Shown piece after piece: positions 6,060 through 13,252 of a stretch of DNA of 14,957 bases (position 1 is its first letter; each line of letters begins with the position of its first letter). A program made the translations under genes and the position numbers. The stretch is from Rhodoferax sp. (GTDB taxonomy: Bacteria; Pseudomonadota; Gammaproteobacteria; Burkholderiales; Burkholderiaceae_C): contig JAKFXU010000302.1 in NCBI GenBank assembly GCA_021731215.1, positions 1 to 14,957 of the forward strand, written 5' to 3'. The notes under the pieces are model-generated. The model saw only the letters and a list, made by a program, of their open reading frames with translations, did not search any database and was not told the origin of the DNA.

Positions 6060-6060
6060 T

Positions 6061-7059
6061 TCAGGCGAAGTGCTCGAACGAGGTGTAGGTGTTGGGCACC
6101 GCCTGCCCCTTGCCATCCAGCAGGCGCAGGCCGCGCTCGGCGTCAATCTGGCCGATGCGGGTGACGGCGGTTTGGCTGGTCCGGGCGGCGGCGGCTACGG
6201 CATCGCGTCTGGACGTGGGGGCGGTGAACAGCAACTCGTAATCGTCACCGCCGGCCAGCGCCCAGCCCAGCCATTGCGCGGGCCGGGTGGCCGCGCCCGA
6301 CCCGGTACCAGCCGCCGGGTAATCAGCGCGCGCTGCCACCAGGGCAAGCGCCAGTTCGGTGTTGACGGTGGCGCCGACGCCCGACTGTTGCAGGATGTGG
6401 CCCAGGTCGCCCAGCAGGCCGTCGCTGACGTCAATTGCCGCCGTGGCCAGGCCGCGCAGCGCCAGGCCCAGCGCCACGCGCGGGGTCGGCTGCTCCAACC
6501 GCAGGCGGGCGGCGGCCAGCAGCGGCGCCGGTAGCGACACGGTGCCGCGCAACACCTCCAGCGCCAGCCGGGCGTCGCCCAGGGTGCCGCTCACGTACAG
6601 GTCATCGCCGGCCCGGGCGCCCGAGCGCAGCAGCGCCTGCGAGCGCCCATTGAGCACCGGCACCTCGCCAAACACGGTGATGCAGATATTGAGCGGCCCC
6701 TGCGTGGTGTCGCCACCCACCAGTTCGCAGCCGTGCGCGTCGGCCAGGGCGAACAGGCCCTGGGCAAACGGCGCCAGCCAGGCCTCATCGGCGCGCGGCA
6801 GCGCCAGCGCCAGGGTAAAGGCCAAGGGCTTGGCGCCGCAGGCGGCGAGGTCGCTCAGGTTGACGGCCAGCGCCTTGTGGCCCAGCGTGAAGGGATCGAC
6901 ATCGGCAAAAAAATGGCGGCCCTGCACCAGCATGTCGCAGGAGATCGCCAACTGCGTGCCGGGGGCCGGCTGCAGCAACGCGCAGTCATCGCCCACGCCC
7001 AGCGCCGCCTGCCGGGCGGGGCGTTTGAAATAGCGCTCGATCAGGTCAAATTCACCCAT
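6061..7059 (-). CDS. thiL: thiamine-monophosphate kinase
   Basis: A 332-residue cytosolic enzyme (E. coli ThiL is 325) that phosphorylates thiamine monophosphate to the active cofactor thiamine diphosphate with ATP. Conserved elements in order: GVGDDCALL at residues 21-29 (metal/nucleotide site), SCDMLVQGRHFF, the VNLSDLAACGAKP segment, ELVGGDTTQGPLNI, IDVSDGLLGDLGHI and LAGGDDYELLF in the C-terminal domain. The ATG at 7059 (MGEFDLIERYF) is chosen because it matches the family start and GAGG lies upstream; an upstream in-frame TTG would overlap the apaG end. It starts 11 bases after apaG. Its 3' end is duplicated at 3138-3214 and a REP unit directly follows its stop. Downstream pgpA is separated by the inserted segment. 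Confidence 0.95.
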   Translation of the reverse strand: MGEFDLIERYFKRPARQAALGVGDDCALLQPAPGTQLAISCDMLVQGRHFFADVDPFTLGHKALAVNLSDLAACGAKPLAFTLALALPRADEAWLAPFAQGLFALADAHGCELVGGDTTQGPLNICITVFGEVPVLNGRSQALLRSGARAGDDLYVSGTLGDARLALEVLRGTVSLPAPLLAAARLRLEQPTPRVALGLALRGLATAAIDVSDGLLGDLGHILQQSGVGATVNTELALALVAARADYPAAGTGSGAATRPAQWLGWALAGGDDYELLFTAPTSRRDAVAAAARTSQTAVTRIGQIDAERGLRLLDGKGQAVPNTYTSFEHFA

Positions 7060-7070
7060 GCGGCGCGGCC

Positions 7071-7463
7071 TCAATGCAGGGTGCGGGTACCGCCGCCGGC
7101 GCTGAGGGCGTCGAGCACAAACATCGGCACGTCGGCATCAAACTTCTCACCATCTTCGGCGACGCAAAAAAAGCTGCCGTGCATGGTGCCGGTGGGGGTG
7201 CGCAGGCGCGTGCCGCTGGTGTATTCAAAGGCCTGGCCCGGTTTCAGCAGCGGTTGCTGCCCGACCACGCCCAGCCCCTTGACGCGCTCGGTGTGGCCGT
7301 TGGCGTCATTCACGTTCCAGGTGCGCGCGATCAACTGCGCCGGCACCTGGCCCACATTGGTGATGGTGATGGTGTAGGAGAAAATATACAGACCCTGCTG
7401 CGGGGCCGACTGCTCGGCCAGGTAGCGGGGCGAGACCTCAACGCGAAATTGGTACTTGGACAT
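7071..7463 (-). CDS. apaG: ApaG family protein (Co2+/Mg2+ efflux-linked)
   Basis: A 130-residue, single-domain protein of the ApaG/DUF525 family (usual length about 125), with a fibronectin-III-like beta fold. Family signatures are FSYTITITNVGQVPAQLI (near residues 28-45), RTWNVNDANG, and the loop GVVGQQPLLKPGQAFEYTSG followed by TPTGTMHGSFFC. In Salmonella the gene (corD) is linked to cobalt/magnesium efflux; the biochemical role is still unclear. It is first in the visible apaG-thiL transcription unit, and divergent from rpe across 74 bases, an arrangement common in betaproteobacteria. Confidence 0.95.
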   Translation of the reverse strand: MSKYQFRVEVSPRYLAEQSAPQQGLYIFSYTITITNVGQVPAQLIARTWNVNDANGHTERVKGLGVVGQQPLLKPGQAFEYTSGTRLRTPTGTMHGSFFCVAEDGEKFDADVPMFVLDALSAGGGTRTLH

Positions 7464-7537
7464 GGCGCAATGCTACCTGCGAAAATACCCGTCCTGCCGA
7501 TCCTGTCTTTTAGCCCCGACTTTTCAAGCCCATCACC

Positions 7538-8215
7538 ATGACCTACCGCATCGCCCCCTCCCTGCTCTCGGCCGACTTTGCCCGCCTGGGCGAGGAGGTC
7601 AAAAACGTCATTGCCGCCGGCAGCGACTGGATCCACTTCGACGTGATGGACAACCACTACGTGCCCAACCTGACCTTCGGCCCCATGATTTGCAGCGCGC
7701 TGAAATCCCACGCCAAGACCGCCGCCGGCGTGGCGGTGCCGATCGACGTGCACCTGATGGTGCAGCCGGTCGATGCCTTGGCGGCCGCCTTTGCCGAGGC
7801 CGGCGCCGACCTGATCAGCTTTCACCCCGATGCCTCGGGCCACGTGCACCGCAGCATCCAGGCCATCAAATCCAAAGGCTGCCAGGCCGGCCTGGTGTTC
7901 AACCCGGCGCAGCCGCTCGATGTGCTGGACTGGGTGATTGAGGACCTCGACCTGATCCTGATCATGAGCGTCAACCCCGGCTTTGGCGGCCAGAGTTTCA
8001 TCGACTCGGCGCTGCGCAAGATCGAGGCCGTGCGCCGGCGCATCACCGCCAGTGGCAAGGACATTCGGCTCGAAGTCGATGGCGGCATCAAGGTCGACAA
8101 CATCCGCCGCGTGGCCGACGCCGGGGCCGACACCTTTGTCGCCGGCAGCGCCATTTTTGGCCAGCCGGACTACCGGGCAGTCATCAATGCCATGCGGGCG
8201 GCGCTCGCGGCCTAG
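7538..8215 (+). CDS. rpe: ribulose-phosphate 3-epimerase
   Basis: A 225-residue TIM-barrel enzyme of the pentose phosphate and Calvin pathways that interconverts ribulose-5-phosphate and xylulose-5-phosphate. Family motifs are all present: [16 protein letters not shown] at the N-terminus, [19 protein letters not shown] (metal-binding His and catalytic Asp), [32 protein letters not shown] (second catalytic Asp) and the phosphate-binding AGSAIF near the end. Length and start ([14 protein letters not shown]) agree with the family. It is divergent from apaG. No strong terminator follows it; a short hairpin occurs at 8268-8287. Confidence 0.96.
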   Translation: MTYRIAPSLLSADFARLGEEVKNVIAAGSDWIHFDVMDNHYVPNLTFGPMICSALKSHAKTAAGVAVPIDVHLMVQPVDALAAAFAEAGADLISFHPDASGHVHRSIQAIKSKGCQAGLVFNPAQPLDVLDWVIEDLDLILIMSVNPGFGGQSFIDSALRKIEAVRRRITASGKDIRLEVDGGIKVDNIRRVADAGADTFVAGSAIFGQPDYRAVINAMRAALAA

Positions 8216-8267
8216 CACCCGACCCCACTCAACACCAGGCGGGTAGAAATTGCCTCTCTTTTTGTCA

Positions 8268-8287
8268 CGGATAAACCGCTTTATCCG
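8268..8287. repeat. short perfect inverted repeat upstream of the dehalogenase-like gene
   Basis: CGGATAAA and TTTATCCG are exact 8-base complements around CCGC. The repeat lies in the 113-base gap between rpe and the HAD gene. No T-run follows on the plus strand, so it is not a typical rho-independent terminator; an operator or mRNA hairpin is possible. Confidence 0.5.
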
Positions 8288-8328
8288 GGGTCAATTACCT
8301 GGGAAGTTTGGAATAAAGTAGTGCCCTG

Positions 8329-9099
8329 ATGAAAATTGGTCCGATCTCCGTGGAAAAGTCGAGCGCCTCAAATTTTGCGACGCCGCGCGCCGTGCTGTTT
8401 GACGCCTATGGCACCCTGTTTGACGTGTACAGCGTGGGCCTGTTGGCCGAGCAGCTGTTCCCCGGTCACGGCCAGGCCTTGAGCCTGCTGTGGCGCGACA
8501 AGCAGATTGAATACACCCGGCTGGTGACCACCAGCAACCACGGCGCCCACTACCAGCCGTTTTGGGAACTGACCCGCGCGGCGCTGGTTTACGCGATCAA
8601 ACGCACCGTGCCGCACGCCGCATCGACCGCGACGCCGGCGCTGCTTGAGTCGCAGGTCGAGCGCCTGCTGAACCAGTACCGCCACCTGAGCGCCTTCCCG
8701 GAAAGCCAAGCGGTGCTGAGCGCGCTCAAGGCGCGCGGCATTGTCACCGGCATCCTGAGCAACGGCGACCCGGCCATGCTGCAACTCGCGGTCCAATCGG
8801 CCGGCCTAGAGGGCCTGCTGGACCACGTGATCAGCGTCGACCCGATCCGCAAGTACAAAACCCACCCCGAGGCCTACGCGCTGGGCGAGCAGGCCACCGG
8901 TCTGGCGGCCAGCCAGATCGCGTTCGTCAGTTGCAACGCCTGGGACGCGCTGGCCGCCACCTGGTACGGCTACCAGACGCTGTGGGTCAACCGCTACCAT
9001 CTACCCTTTGAAGAACTGGGCACCCAGCCCACCCGCAGCGGCAGCAGCCTGCGCGACGTGCTGGACTTTTTCCCCAGTTCCTCGCACCCCGTTTCCTAA
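8329..9099 (+). CDS. HAD-family (S)-2-haloacid dehalogenase, type II
   Basis: A 256-residue cytosolic hydrolase of the HAD superfamily. It matches L-2-haloacid dehalogenases, which replace the halogen of short 2-haloacids by hydroxyl with inversion. Catalytic elements can be seen: nucleophile D25 in LFDAYGTLFDV, R56 in LLWRDKQIEYTRL, S144-N-G in GILSNGD, K177 in RKYKTHPEAY, and FVSCNAWDA with S201, N203 and D206. The cap domain lies between about residues 35 and 110. The N-terminus is about 15 residues longer than usual, and the ribosome site before ATG 8329 is weak, so a later start is possible. It ends 17 bases before glcB. The natural substrate cannot be inferred; the glyoxylate-linked neighbour suggests glycolate-type products, but that is inference. 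Confidence 0.88.
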   Translation: MKIGPISVEKSSASNFATPRAVLFDAYGTLFDVYSVGLLAEQLFPGHGQALSLLWRDKQIEYTRLVTTSNHGAHYQPFWELTRAALVYAIKRTVPHAASTATPALLESQVERLLNQYRHLSAFPESQAVLSALKARGIVTGILSNGDPAMLQLAVQSAGLEGLLDHVISVDPIRKYKTHPEAYALGEQATGLAASQIAFVSCNAWDALAATWYGYQTLWVNRYHLPFEELGTQPTRSGSSLRDVLDFFPSSSHPVS

Positions 9100-9116
9100 C
9101 TTGAGAGCCTCCCACC

Positions 9117-11378
9117 ATGACCGCACGTACCGCCACGCACCGCCTGCAAGTTGCCACCGCCCTGCACCAGTTCATCGACCGCGAGGTGCTGCCCGGCACC
9201 GGCGTCAGCCCGGCCAAGTTCTGGAAAGGCTTTGACGCCATCGTGGCCGAGCTGGCGCCCAAAAACATCGCCCTGCTGGCCGAGCGCGAGCGCCTGCAAA
9301 CGGAACTCGACGCCTGGCACACAGCCCACCCCGGCCCCATCACCACCGGTGATCTGTCAAGCCCGACCGACATGAGCGCCTACCGCGCGTTCCTGGAGCA
9401 GATCGGCTACCTGGTGCCCAACCCGAAGAAGGTGCGCATCAGCACCGCCAAGGTAGACGCCGAACTGGCGGTGCAAGCCGGCCCGCAACTGGTGGTGCCG
9501 GTGCTCAACGCGCGCTACGCGCTGAACGCGGCCAATGCGCGCTGGGGCAGTTTGTACGACGCGCTGTACGGCACCGACGCGATCTCCGAGGCCAAGGGCT
9601 GCGAAAAAGTCGGTAAAAAAGGCTACAACCCCAAGCGCGGCGCCAAGGTGATCGAATACGCGCGCCACGTGCTGGACCGCACCGCGCCGCTGCGCAAGGG
9701 CTCGCACCTTGACTCGGTCGGCTACCGCATCAAGGATGGCAAGCTGGCGGTCAAGCTGGCAGATGGCAGCCACACCAGCCTGCAACATCACGCCCAGTTG
9801 GTCGGCTACCAGGGCGAGGCCAAGGCGCCGTCCAGCGTGCTGCTGCAGCACAACGGCCTGCATCTGGACCTGCAGATCAACCGCGCCACGCCGATCGGGG
9901 CGGCCGACCCGGCCGGCGTCAGCGACCTGGTGCTAGAGGCGGCGCTGTCCACCATCATCGACCTGGAAGACTCCGTGGCGGTGGTGGACGCCGACGACAA
10001 GGTGCTGGCCTACCGCAATTGGCTCGGCCTGCTGCAGGGCACGCTGACGGAACAAGTCAGCAAGGGCGACAAGACTTTTACCCGCGGCCTCAATCCGGAC
10101 CGGGTCTACACCCCCCCAAGCGGCAAGGGCAAAAAAGTCACGCTGCATGGGCGCGCACTCATGTTCGTGCGCAACGTCGGCCACCTGATGACCAATCCGG
10201 CCATCCTCTACACCGACAAGGCCGGCGTTACGCGCGAAATCCCGGAAGGCATCCTGGACGCGGTGGTCACCACCACCATCGCGATGCATGACCTCAAGCG
10301 CACGGCCAAGGACGGCATCCGCAACTCGCGCAAGGGTTCGGTCTACATCGTCAAGCCCAAGATGCACGGCCCGGCGGAAGTAGCGTTTGCCGCCGAGCTG
10401 TTCAGCCGGGTGGAGAAAATGCTGGGCCTGGCCGACAGCACCGTCAAGCTCGGCATCATGGACGAAGAGCGCCGCACCAGCGTGAATCTGAAAGCCTGCA
10501 TCGAAGCCGCCAGCAGCCGCGTCGCCTTCATCAACACCGGCTTCCTGGACCGCACCGGCGACGAGATGCACAGCGCCATGCAGGCCGGCCCCATGATCCG
10601 CAAGGGCGACATGAAGAGCAGCGCCTGGATTGCCGCCTACGAGCGCAACAACGTGCTGGTGGGCCTGTCCTGCGGCCTCGCTGGCCGGGCCCAGATCGGC
10701 AAAGGCATGTGGGCCATGCCCGACCTGATGAAGGCCATGCTGGAGCAGAAAATTGCCCACCCACGCGCCGGCGCCAACACCGCCTGGGTGCCCAGCCCGA
10801 CCGGCGCCACGCTGCATGCGCTGCACTACCACCAGCTGCTGGTCAGCGCGGTGCAGAAGGAGATGGAAAAGATCAACGCCGACAAGGAGCGCGACAGCCT
10901 CCTGACTGGCCTGCTGACGATTCCGGTGACCGCCACCCCCAACTGGAGCGAGACCGAGAAGCAGCAGGAACTGGACAACAACGCGCAAGGCATCCTGGGC
11001 TACGTGGTGCGCTGGATCGACCAGGGCGTGGGCTGCTCCAAGGTGCCCGACATCCACAACATCGGCCTGATGGAAGACCGCGCCACGCTGCGCATCAGCA
11101 GCCAGCACATGGCCAACTGGCTGCACCACGGCGTGGTCACGGCGGACCAGGTGAGGCAAACGTTTGAGCGCATGGCGGCGGTGGTGGATGGCCAGAACAC
11201 GGGCGACCCGCTGTACCAGCCGATGGCAGGCCACTTCGACACCTCGATGGCCTACCAGGCGGCGTGTGATCTGGTGTTCAAGGGGCTGGCGCAACCCAGT
11301 GGCTATACCGAGCCGCTGCTGCATGGCTGGCGGCTGAAGGTGAAGGCGGCGGCGCAGGCAGTTGTGCCTGCGGGTTGA
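9117..11378 (+). CDS. glcB: malate synthase G
   Basis: A 753-residue cytosolic enzyme (E. coli GlcB 723) that condenses glyoxylate with acetyl-CoA to malate in the glyoxylate pathway. Conserved stretches from N- to C-terminus: [74 protein letters not shown] (catalytic Arg), [13 protein letters not shown] with the Mg-binding Glu, [16 protein letters not shown] with the Mg-binding Asp, [20 protein letters not shown], and [20 protein letters not shown] with the catalytic-base Asp. The additional length is spread over small insertions, not a new domain. It starts 17 bases after the dehalogenase-like gene, so the two are probably co-transcribed. The gene seems complete and intact. Confidence 0.97.
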   Translation: MTARTATHRLQVATALHQFIDREVLPGTGVSPAKFWKGFDAIVAELAPKNIALLAERERLQTELDAWHTAHPGPITTGDLSSPTDMSAYRAFLEQIGYLVPNPKKVRISTAKVDAELAVQAGPQLVVPVLNARYALNAANARWGSLYDALYGTDAISEAKGCEKVGKKGYNPKRGAKVIEYARHVLDRTAPLRKGSHLDSVGYRIKDGKLAVKLADGSHTSLQHHAQLVGYQGEAKAPSSVLLQHNGLHLDLQINRATPIGAADPAGVSDLVLEAALSTIIDLEDSVAVVDADDKVLAYRNWLGLLQGTLTEQVSKGDKTFTRGLNPDRVYTPPSGKGKKVTLHGRALMFVRNVGHLMTNPAILYTDKAGVTREIPEGILDAVVTTTIAMHDLKRTAKDGIRNSRKGSVYIVKPKMHGPAEVAFAAELFSRVEKMLGLADSTVKLGIMDEERRTSVNLKACIEAASSRVAFINTGFLDRTGDEMHSAMQAGPMIRKGDMKSSAWIAAYERNNVLVGLSCGLAGRAQIGKGMWAMPDLMKAMLEQKIAHPRAGANTAWVPSPTGATLHALHYHQLLVSAVQKEMEKINADKERDSLLTGLLTIPVTATPNWSETEKQQELDNNAQGILGYVVRWIDQGVGCSKVPDIHNIGLMEDRATLRISSQHMANWLHHGVVTADQVRQTFERMAAVVDGQNTGDPLYQPMAGHFDTSMAYQAACDLVFKGLAQPSGYTEPLLHGWRLKVKAAAQAVVPAG

Positions 11379-11573
11379 GCGTGCGCTTATGATGCGAAAA
11401 GTGGCGGTTTTACCGGGATGAACTCAATCGCTTTGGCCAGCGGGTACAGGGGCTGCTGACGCAAATCTGCCAGCAGCATCGGCCAGCGCCAGCCGATGCT
11501 CGACGCTGGCGCCTCCAGGCGCAGCACCGTCATCGCGCATACTCGGGGCCTGGATTTTTTGTGACCCACGCCC

Positions 11574-11942
11574 ATGAACCCGCAAACCCCGGCCCCGTGC
11601 GCCCCCGTGCTTATCGTCTGCCTGTGCGCGCAGTGGTGCGGCGTCTGCGGCGAATATCGCAGCCGCTTCGAACAAATGCAATCGCGATTTCCGCAGGCGC
11701 GCTTTCTGTGGATCGACGTCGAAGACGATGCCGACCTGCTGCACCCGCTGGACGTGGAGAACTTTCCTACCCTGCTGTTGGCGGTGGGCAACGAGGCCCG
11801 GTTTTTCGGCCCGGTAACGCCGCAGTTGGAGATGCTGGAGCGCCTGATCCGCGCGCAGACCCAGGGCACTGGCGCGCCAGCCCTGGCCAGTCGCCCGGTG
11901 GCGGACCTGCTGGCCCGGATCCGGGCCGCAAAACTGGATTGA
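11574..11942 (+). CDS. thioredoxin-fold protein
   Basis: A 122-residue cytosolic protein with a thioredoxin fold: LIVCLCAQWCGVCGEYR carries the active-site WCGVC (C22, C25), LWIDVEDDADLL is the following beta strand and acidic segment, and VENFPTLLL at about 61-69 holds the cis-proline loop (P65). It has no signal peptide. The C-terminal part (about 85-122) is a charged helical tail. Pro and Val differ from canonical thioredoxin, WCGPC, so its redox potential and partners are likely different. The upstream 195-base stretch contains no recognised gene. It converges on the TusE/DsrC-like gene with a 15-base gap; a link to sulfur transfer is speculative. Confidence 0.82.
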   Translation: MNPQTPAPCAPVLIVCLCAQWCGVCGEYRSRFEQMQSRFPQARFLWIDVEDDADLLHPLDVENFPTLLLAVGNEARFFGPVTPQLEMLERLIRAQTQGTGAPALASRPVADLLARIRAAKLD

Positions 11943-11957
11943 AGGGGCTGGACGCGA

Positions 11958-12251
11958 CTAAACGCAACCGGTCGGCTTGGGCAGGCCGCCGTACTTGGTG
12001 ATCGGCTTCATCGGGCCGGTCATCCAGAGTTTGAACACAACGCCCTGGTCCTCGCCCAGGTACTTGGCGAATTTGCGAATCGGCGGCACGCTGCTGAATT
12101 CTTCATAATATTCACGCGCCTTCAGGATCTGTGCCCATTTGGCGTCATCAAGTTCATAGCCGTCGGCCGCCGCCATGGCGCGGCCAATTTCCTCGGTCCA
12201 CGCACTCATGTCGGTCAGATAACCGTCGCCGTCGCGTTCTGGCAGATTCAT
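11958..12251 (-). CDS. TusE/DsrC-family sulfur relay protein (single C-terminal cysteine)
   Basis: A 97-residue cytosolic protein of the DsrC/TusE/DsvC family, ending GGLPKPTGCV, with the conserved penultimate Cys96. DsrC of sulfite reductase systems has a second cysteine 11 residues earlier; here that place is Thr85, as in E. coli TusE. It is therefore TusE-like, and a role in 2-thiouridine sulfur transfer or another single-cysteine relay is likelier than DsrC-trisulfide chemistry. Other family stretches are WTEEIGRAMAAADG near the N-terminus and REYYEEFSSVPPIRKFAKYL in the middle. The start at 12251 (MNLPERDGDGYL) fits the family; longer in-frame extensions read through a promoter-like region. 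The ribosome site is weak. It stands alone, convergent with the thioredoxin-like gene; no dsrAB or tusBCD is visible here. Confidence 0.88.
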   Translation of the reverse strand: MNLPERDGDGYLTDMSAWTEEIGRAMAAADGYELDDAKWAQILKAREYYEEFSSVPPIRKFAKYLGEDQGVVFKLWMTGPMKPITKYGGLPKPTGCV

Positions 12252-12605
12252 GGCATGTACTTCTTTCTCAATTTGAAATTGCGGATCAGCACCCCCGCCG
12301 CACAATTTTGTTTGACGTGACGGTGGATAGTCAAGACCAACTGTAATAAGGTTGGAAAATTCCATCCCCACTCAGTCCAAGTAACCCTGCCAGGCGATTG
12401 GTATGGGATGCACCTTTTAGCGCTCTTCCAGCGCGGGGTTTGCCAGGCCCGCGCTGAGGCAGCGGTCTACCCAGCGCCGCCAGCGGGCTGCCATAGGCGT
12501 GCCAGCGAGCGCCGTGGTACTCTGCGCTGCGCGAAGTGGCGGTGCGGGCCACGTTCGGGCACGACCGGCACGGTATCTGTTTTTTAACCATAAAGGAGAG
12601 CGACT
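12252..12605. other. 354-base intergenic region between two divergent genes
   Basis: The side next to the TusE-like gene holds its candidate promoter. The middle (12417-12560) is GC-rich with only short hairpins such as GCGCT-N5-AGCGC at 12420-12434 and no convincing ORF. The last bases before 12606 hold the ribosome site (AAAGGAGAG) of the chalcone-isomerase-like gene. Confidence 0.7.
12305..12334 (-). promoter_or_regulatory. candidate sigma-70 promoter of the TusE/DsrC-like gene
   Basis: On the minus strand TTGACT (12334-12329, 5 of 6 to TTGACA) is followed after 18 bases by CAAAAT (12310-12305, 4 of 6 to TATAAT). It is 54 bases upstream of the start codon. The stretch is locally AT-rich compared with its surroundings. 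Confidence 0.42.
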
Positions 12606-13190
12606 ATGAAGGGTGTATTGGCGCGGCTGCTGGCCGCCATGGTGGTAACGATCGCGGCCGCCAGTGCCGCTGCACAGCCAGCCGAAATCGAAGGGGTGAA
12701 GCTGGAGCCGACGGCGCAGGTGGGCGCCGCGCTGCTGCAACTCAATGGGGCCGGGGTGCGCACGCGCGCCATCTTCAAGGTTTACGTGGCCGGGCTGTAC
12801 GTGCCCCAGAGGGCGAGCGATGCCGGCGCGCTGCTGGCGCAGAAGGGCGCGCGCCGCATCGCCATCACCATGTTGCGCAGCGTCGATGCCGAAACCTTTG
12901 CCAGTGCCCTCAACGACGGCCTGCGCAACAACCACAGCGAGGCCCAGTTGGCCGGCTTCAAGGCGCAGATCGACGCGCTCAACGCCAGCCTCAAGGCCGT
13001 CGGCGAAGCCAAAAAGGGCGACCTGATCCATTTCGAGTTCGTGCCGGAGGCCGGCACGCGCGTGACGGTCAACGGGCAGGCGCGCGGCAGCGTGATTGCC
13101 GGCGAGGAGTTCTTCACCGCCGTGCTGCGCGTGTGGATCGGCGACAAGCCGGTCGATGGCAGCCTCAAGAAGGGGCTGCTCGGCGCCTAG
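12606..13190 (+). CDS. chalcone-isomerase-like periplasmic protein
   Basis: A 194-residue protein with a Sec signal peptide (MKGVLARLLAAMVVTIAAAS, cleavage near AAAQ-PAE). The mature part resembles the bacterial chalcone-isomerase-like family: EIEGVKLEPTAQVGAALLQL at its start, then the TRAIFKVYVAGLYVPQRA segment, AITMLRSVDAETFASALNDG in the middle and VLRVWIGDKPVDGSLKKGLL at the end. These bacterial members have no proven isomerase activity; fatty-acid or other lipophile binding has been suggested for the fold. The ATG at 12606 follows AAAGGAGAG at good spacing. The next gene, an ABC1-type kinase, starts 62 bases downstream on the same strand and has its own ribosome site, so an operon is possible. 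Confidence 0.86.
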   Translation: MKGVLARLLAAMVVTIAAASAAAQPAEIEGVKLEPTAQVGAALLQLNGAGVRTRAIFKVYVAGLYVPQRASDAGALLAQKGARRIAITMLRSVDAETFASALNDGLRNNHSEAQLAGFKAQIDALNASLKAVGEAKKGDLIHFEFVPEAGTRVTVNGQARGSVIAGEEFFTAVLRVWIGDKPVDGSLKKGLLGA

Positions 13191-13252
13191 CCCCAAGGCC
13201 CCCTCAGGGCGATAATGCCGCAGAACGTTTGCAATAGGAGCGCAGGACAGGC

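Larger units (their letters stand above)
5605..6060. other. 456-base gene-free stretch: REP units and a gene fragment
   Basis: Between the small gene and the thiL stop there is no intact gene. The stretch holds an inverted REP pair, a fragment of an AAA-type ATPase gene and a third REP unit that reaches to the thiL stop codon. The first hundred bases (5605-5702) contain only a 13-codon ORF without support. Confidence 0.8.

Noticed and set aside
8218..8242. Possible rpe terminator from ACCCG...CGGGT
   Set aside because: Only five paired bases around a long loop, with no T-run directly after; too weak to call.
9933..11324. 463-codon minus-strand open frame opposite glcB
   Set aside because: It is the antisense shadow of a high-GC gene: His/Val/Gln/Gly-rich, no family match, and the plus strand encodes an intact malate synthase G.
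11387..11533. 48-codon minus-strand ORF starting MTVLRLEAPASSIGWRW in the gap after glcB
   Set aside because: No ribosome site, no family I recognise, and the region contains GC-rich inverted segments that open frames by chance. It might be a gene remnant but cannot be supported.
12417..12540. Minus-strand frame ending RWVDRCLSAGLANPALEER and a stop, in the gap before the chalcone-isomerase-like gene
   Set aside because: It looks slightly protein-like, but it extends antisense through the whole chalcone-isomerase-like gene without a supported start, and no homologous family is recognised.
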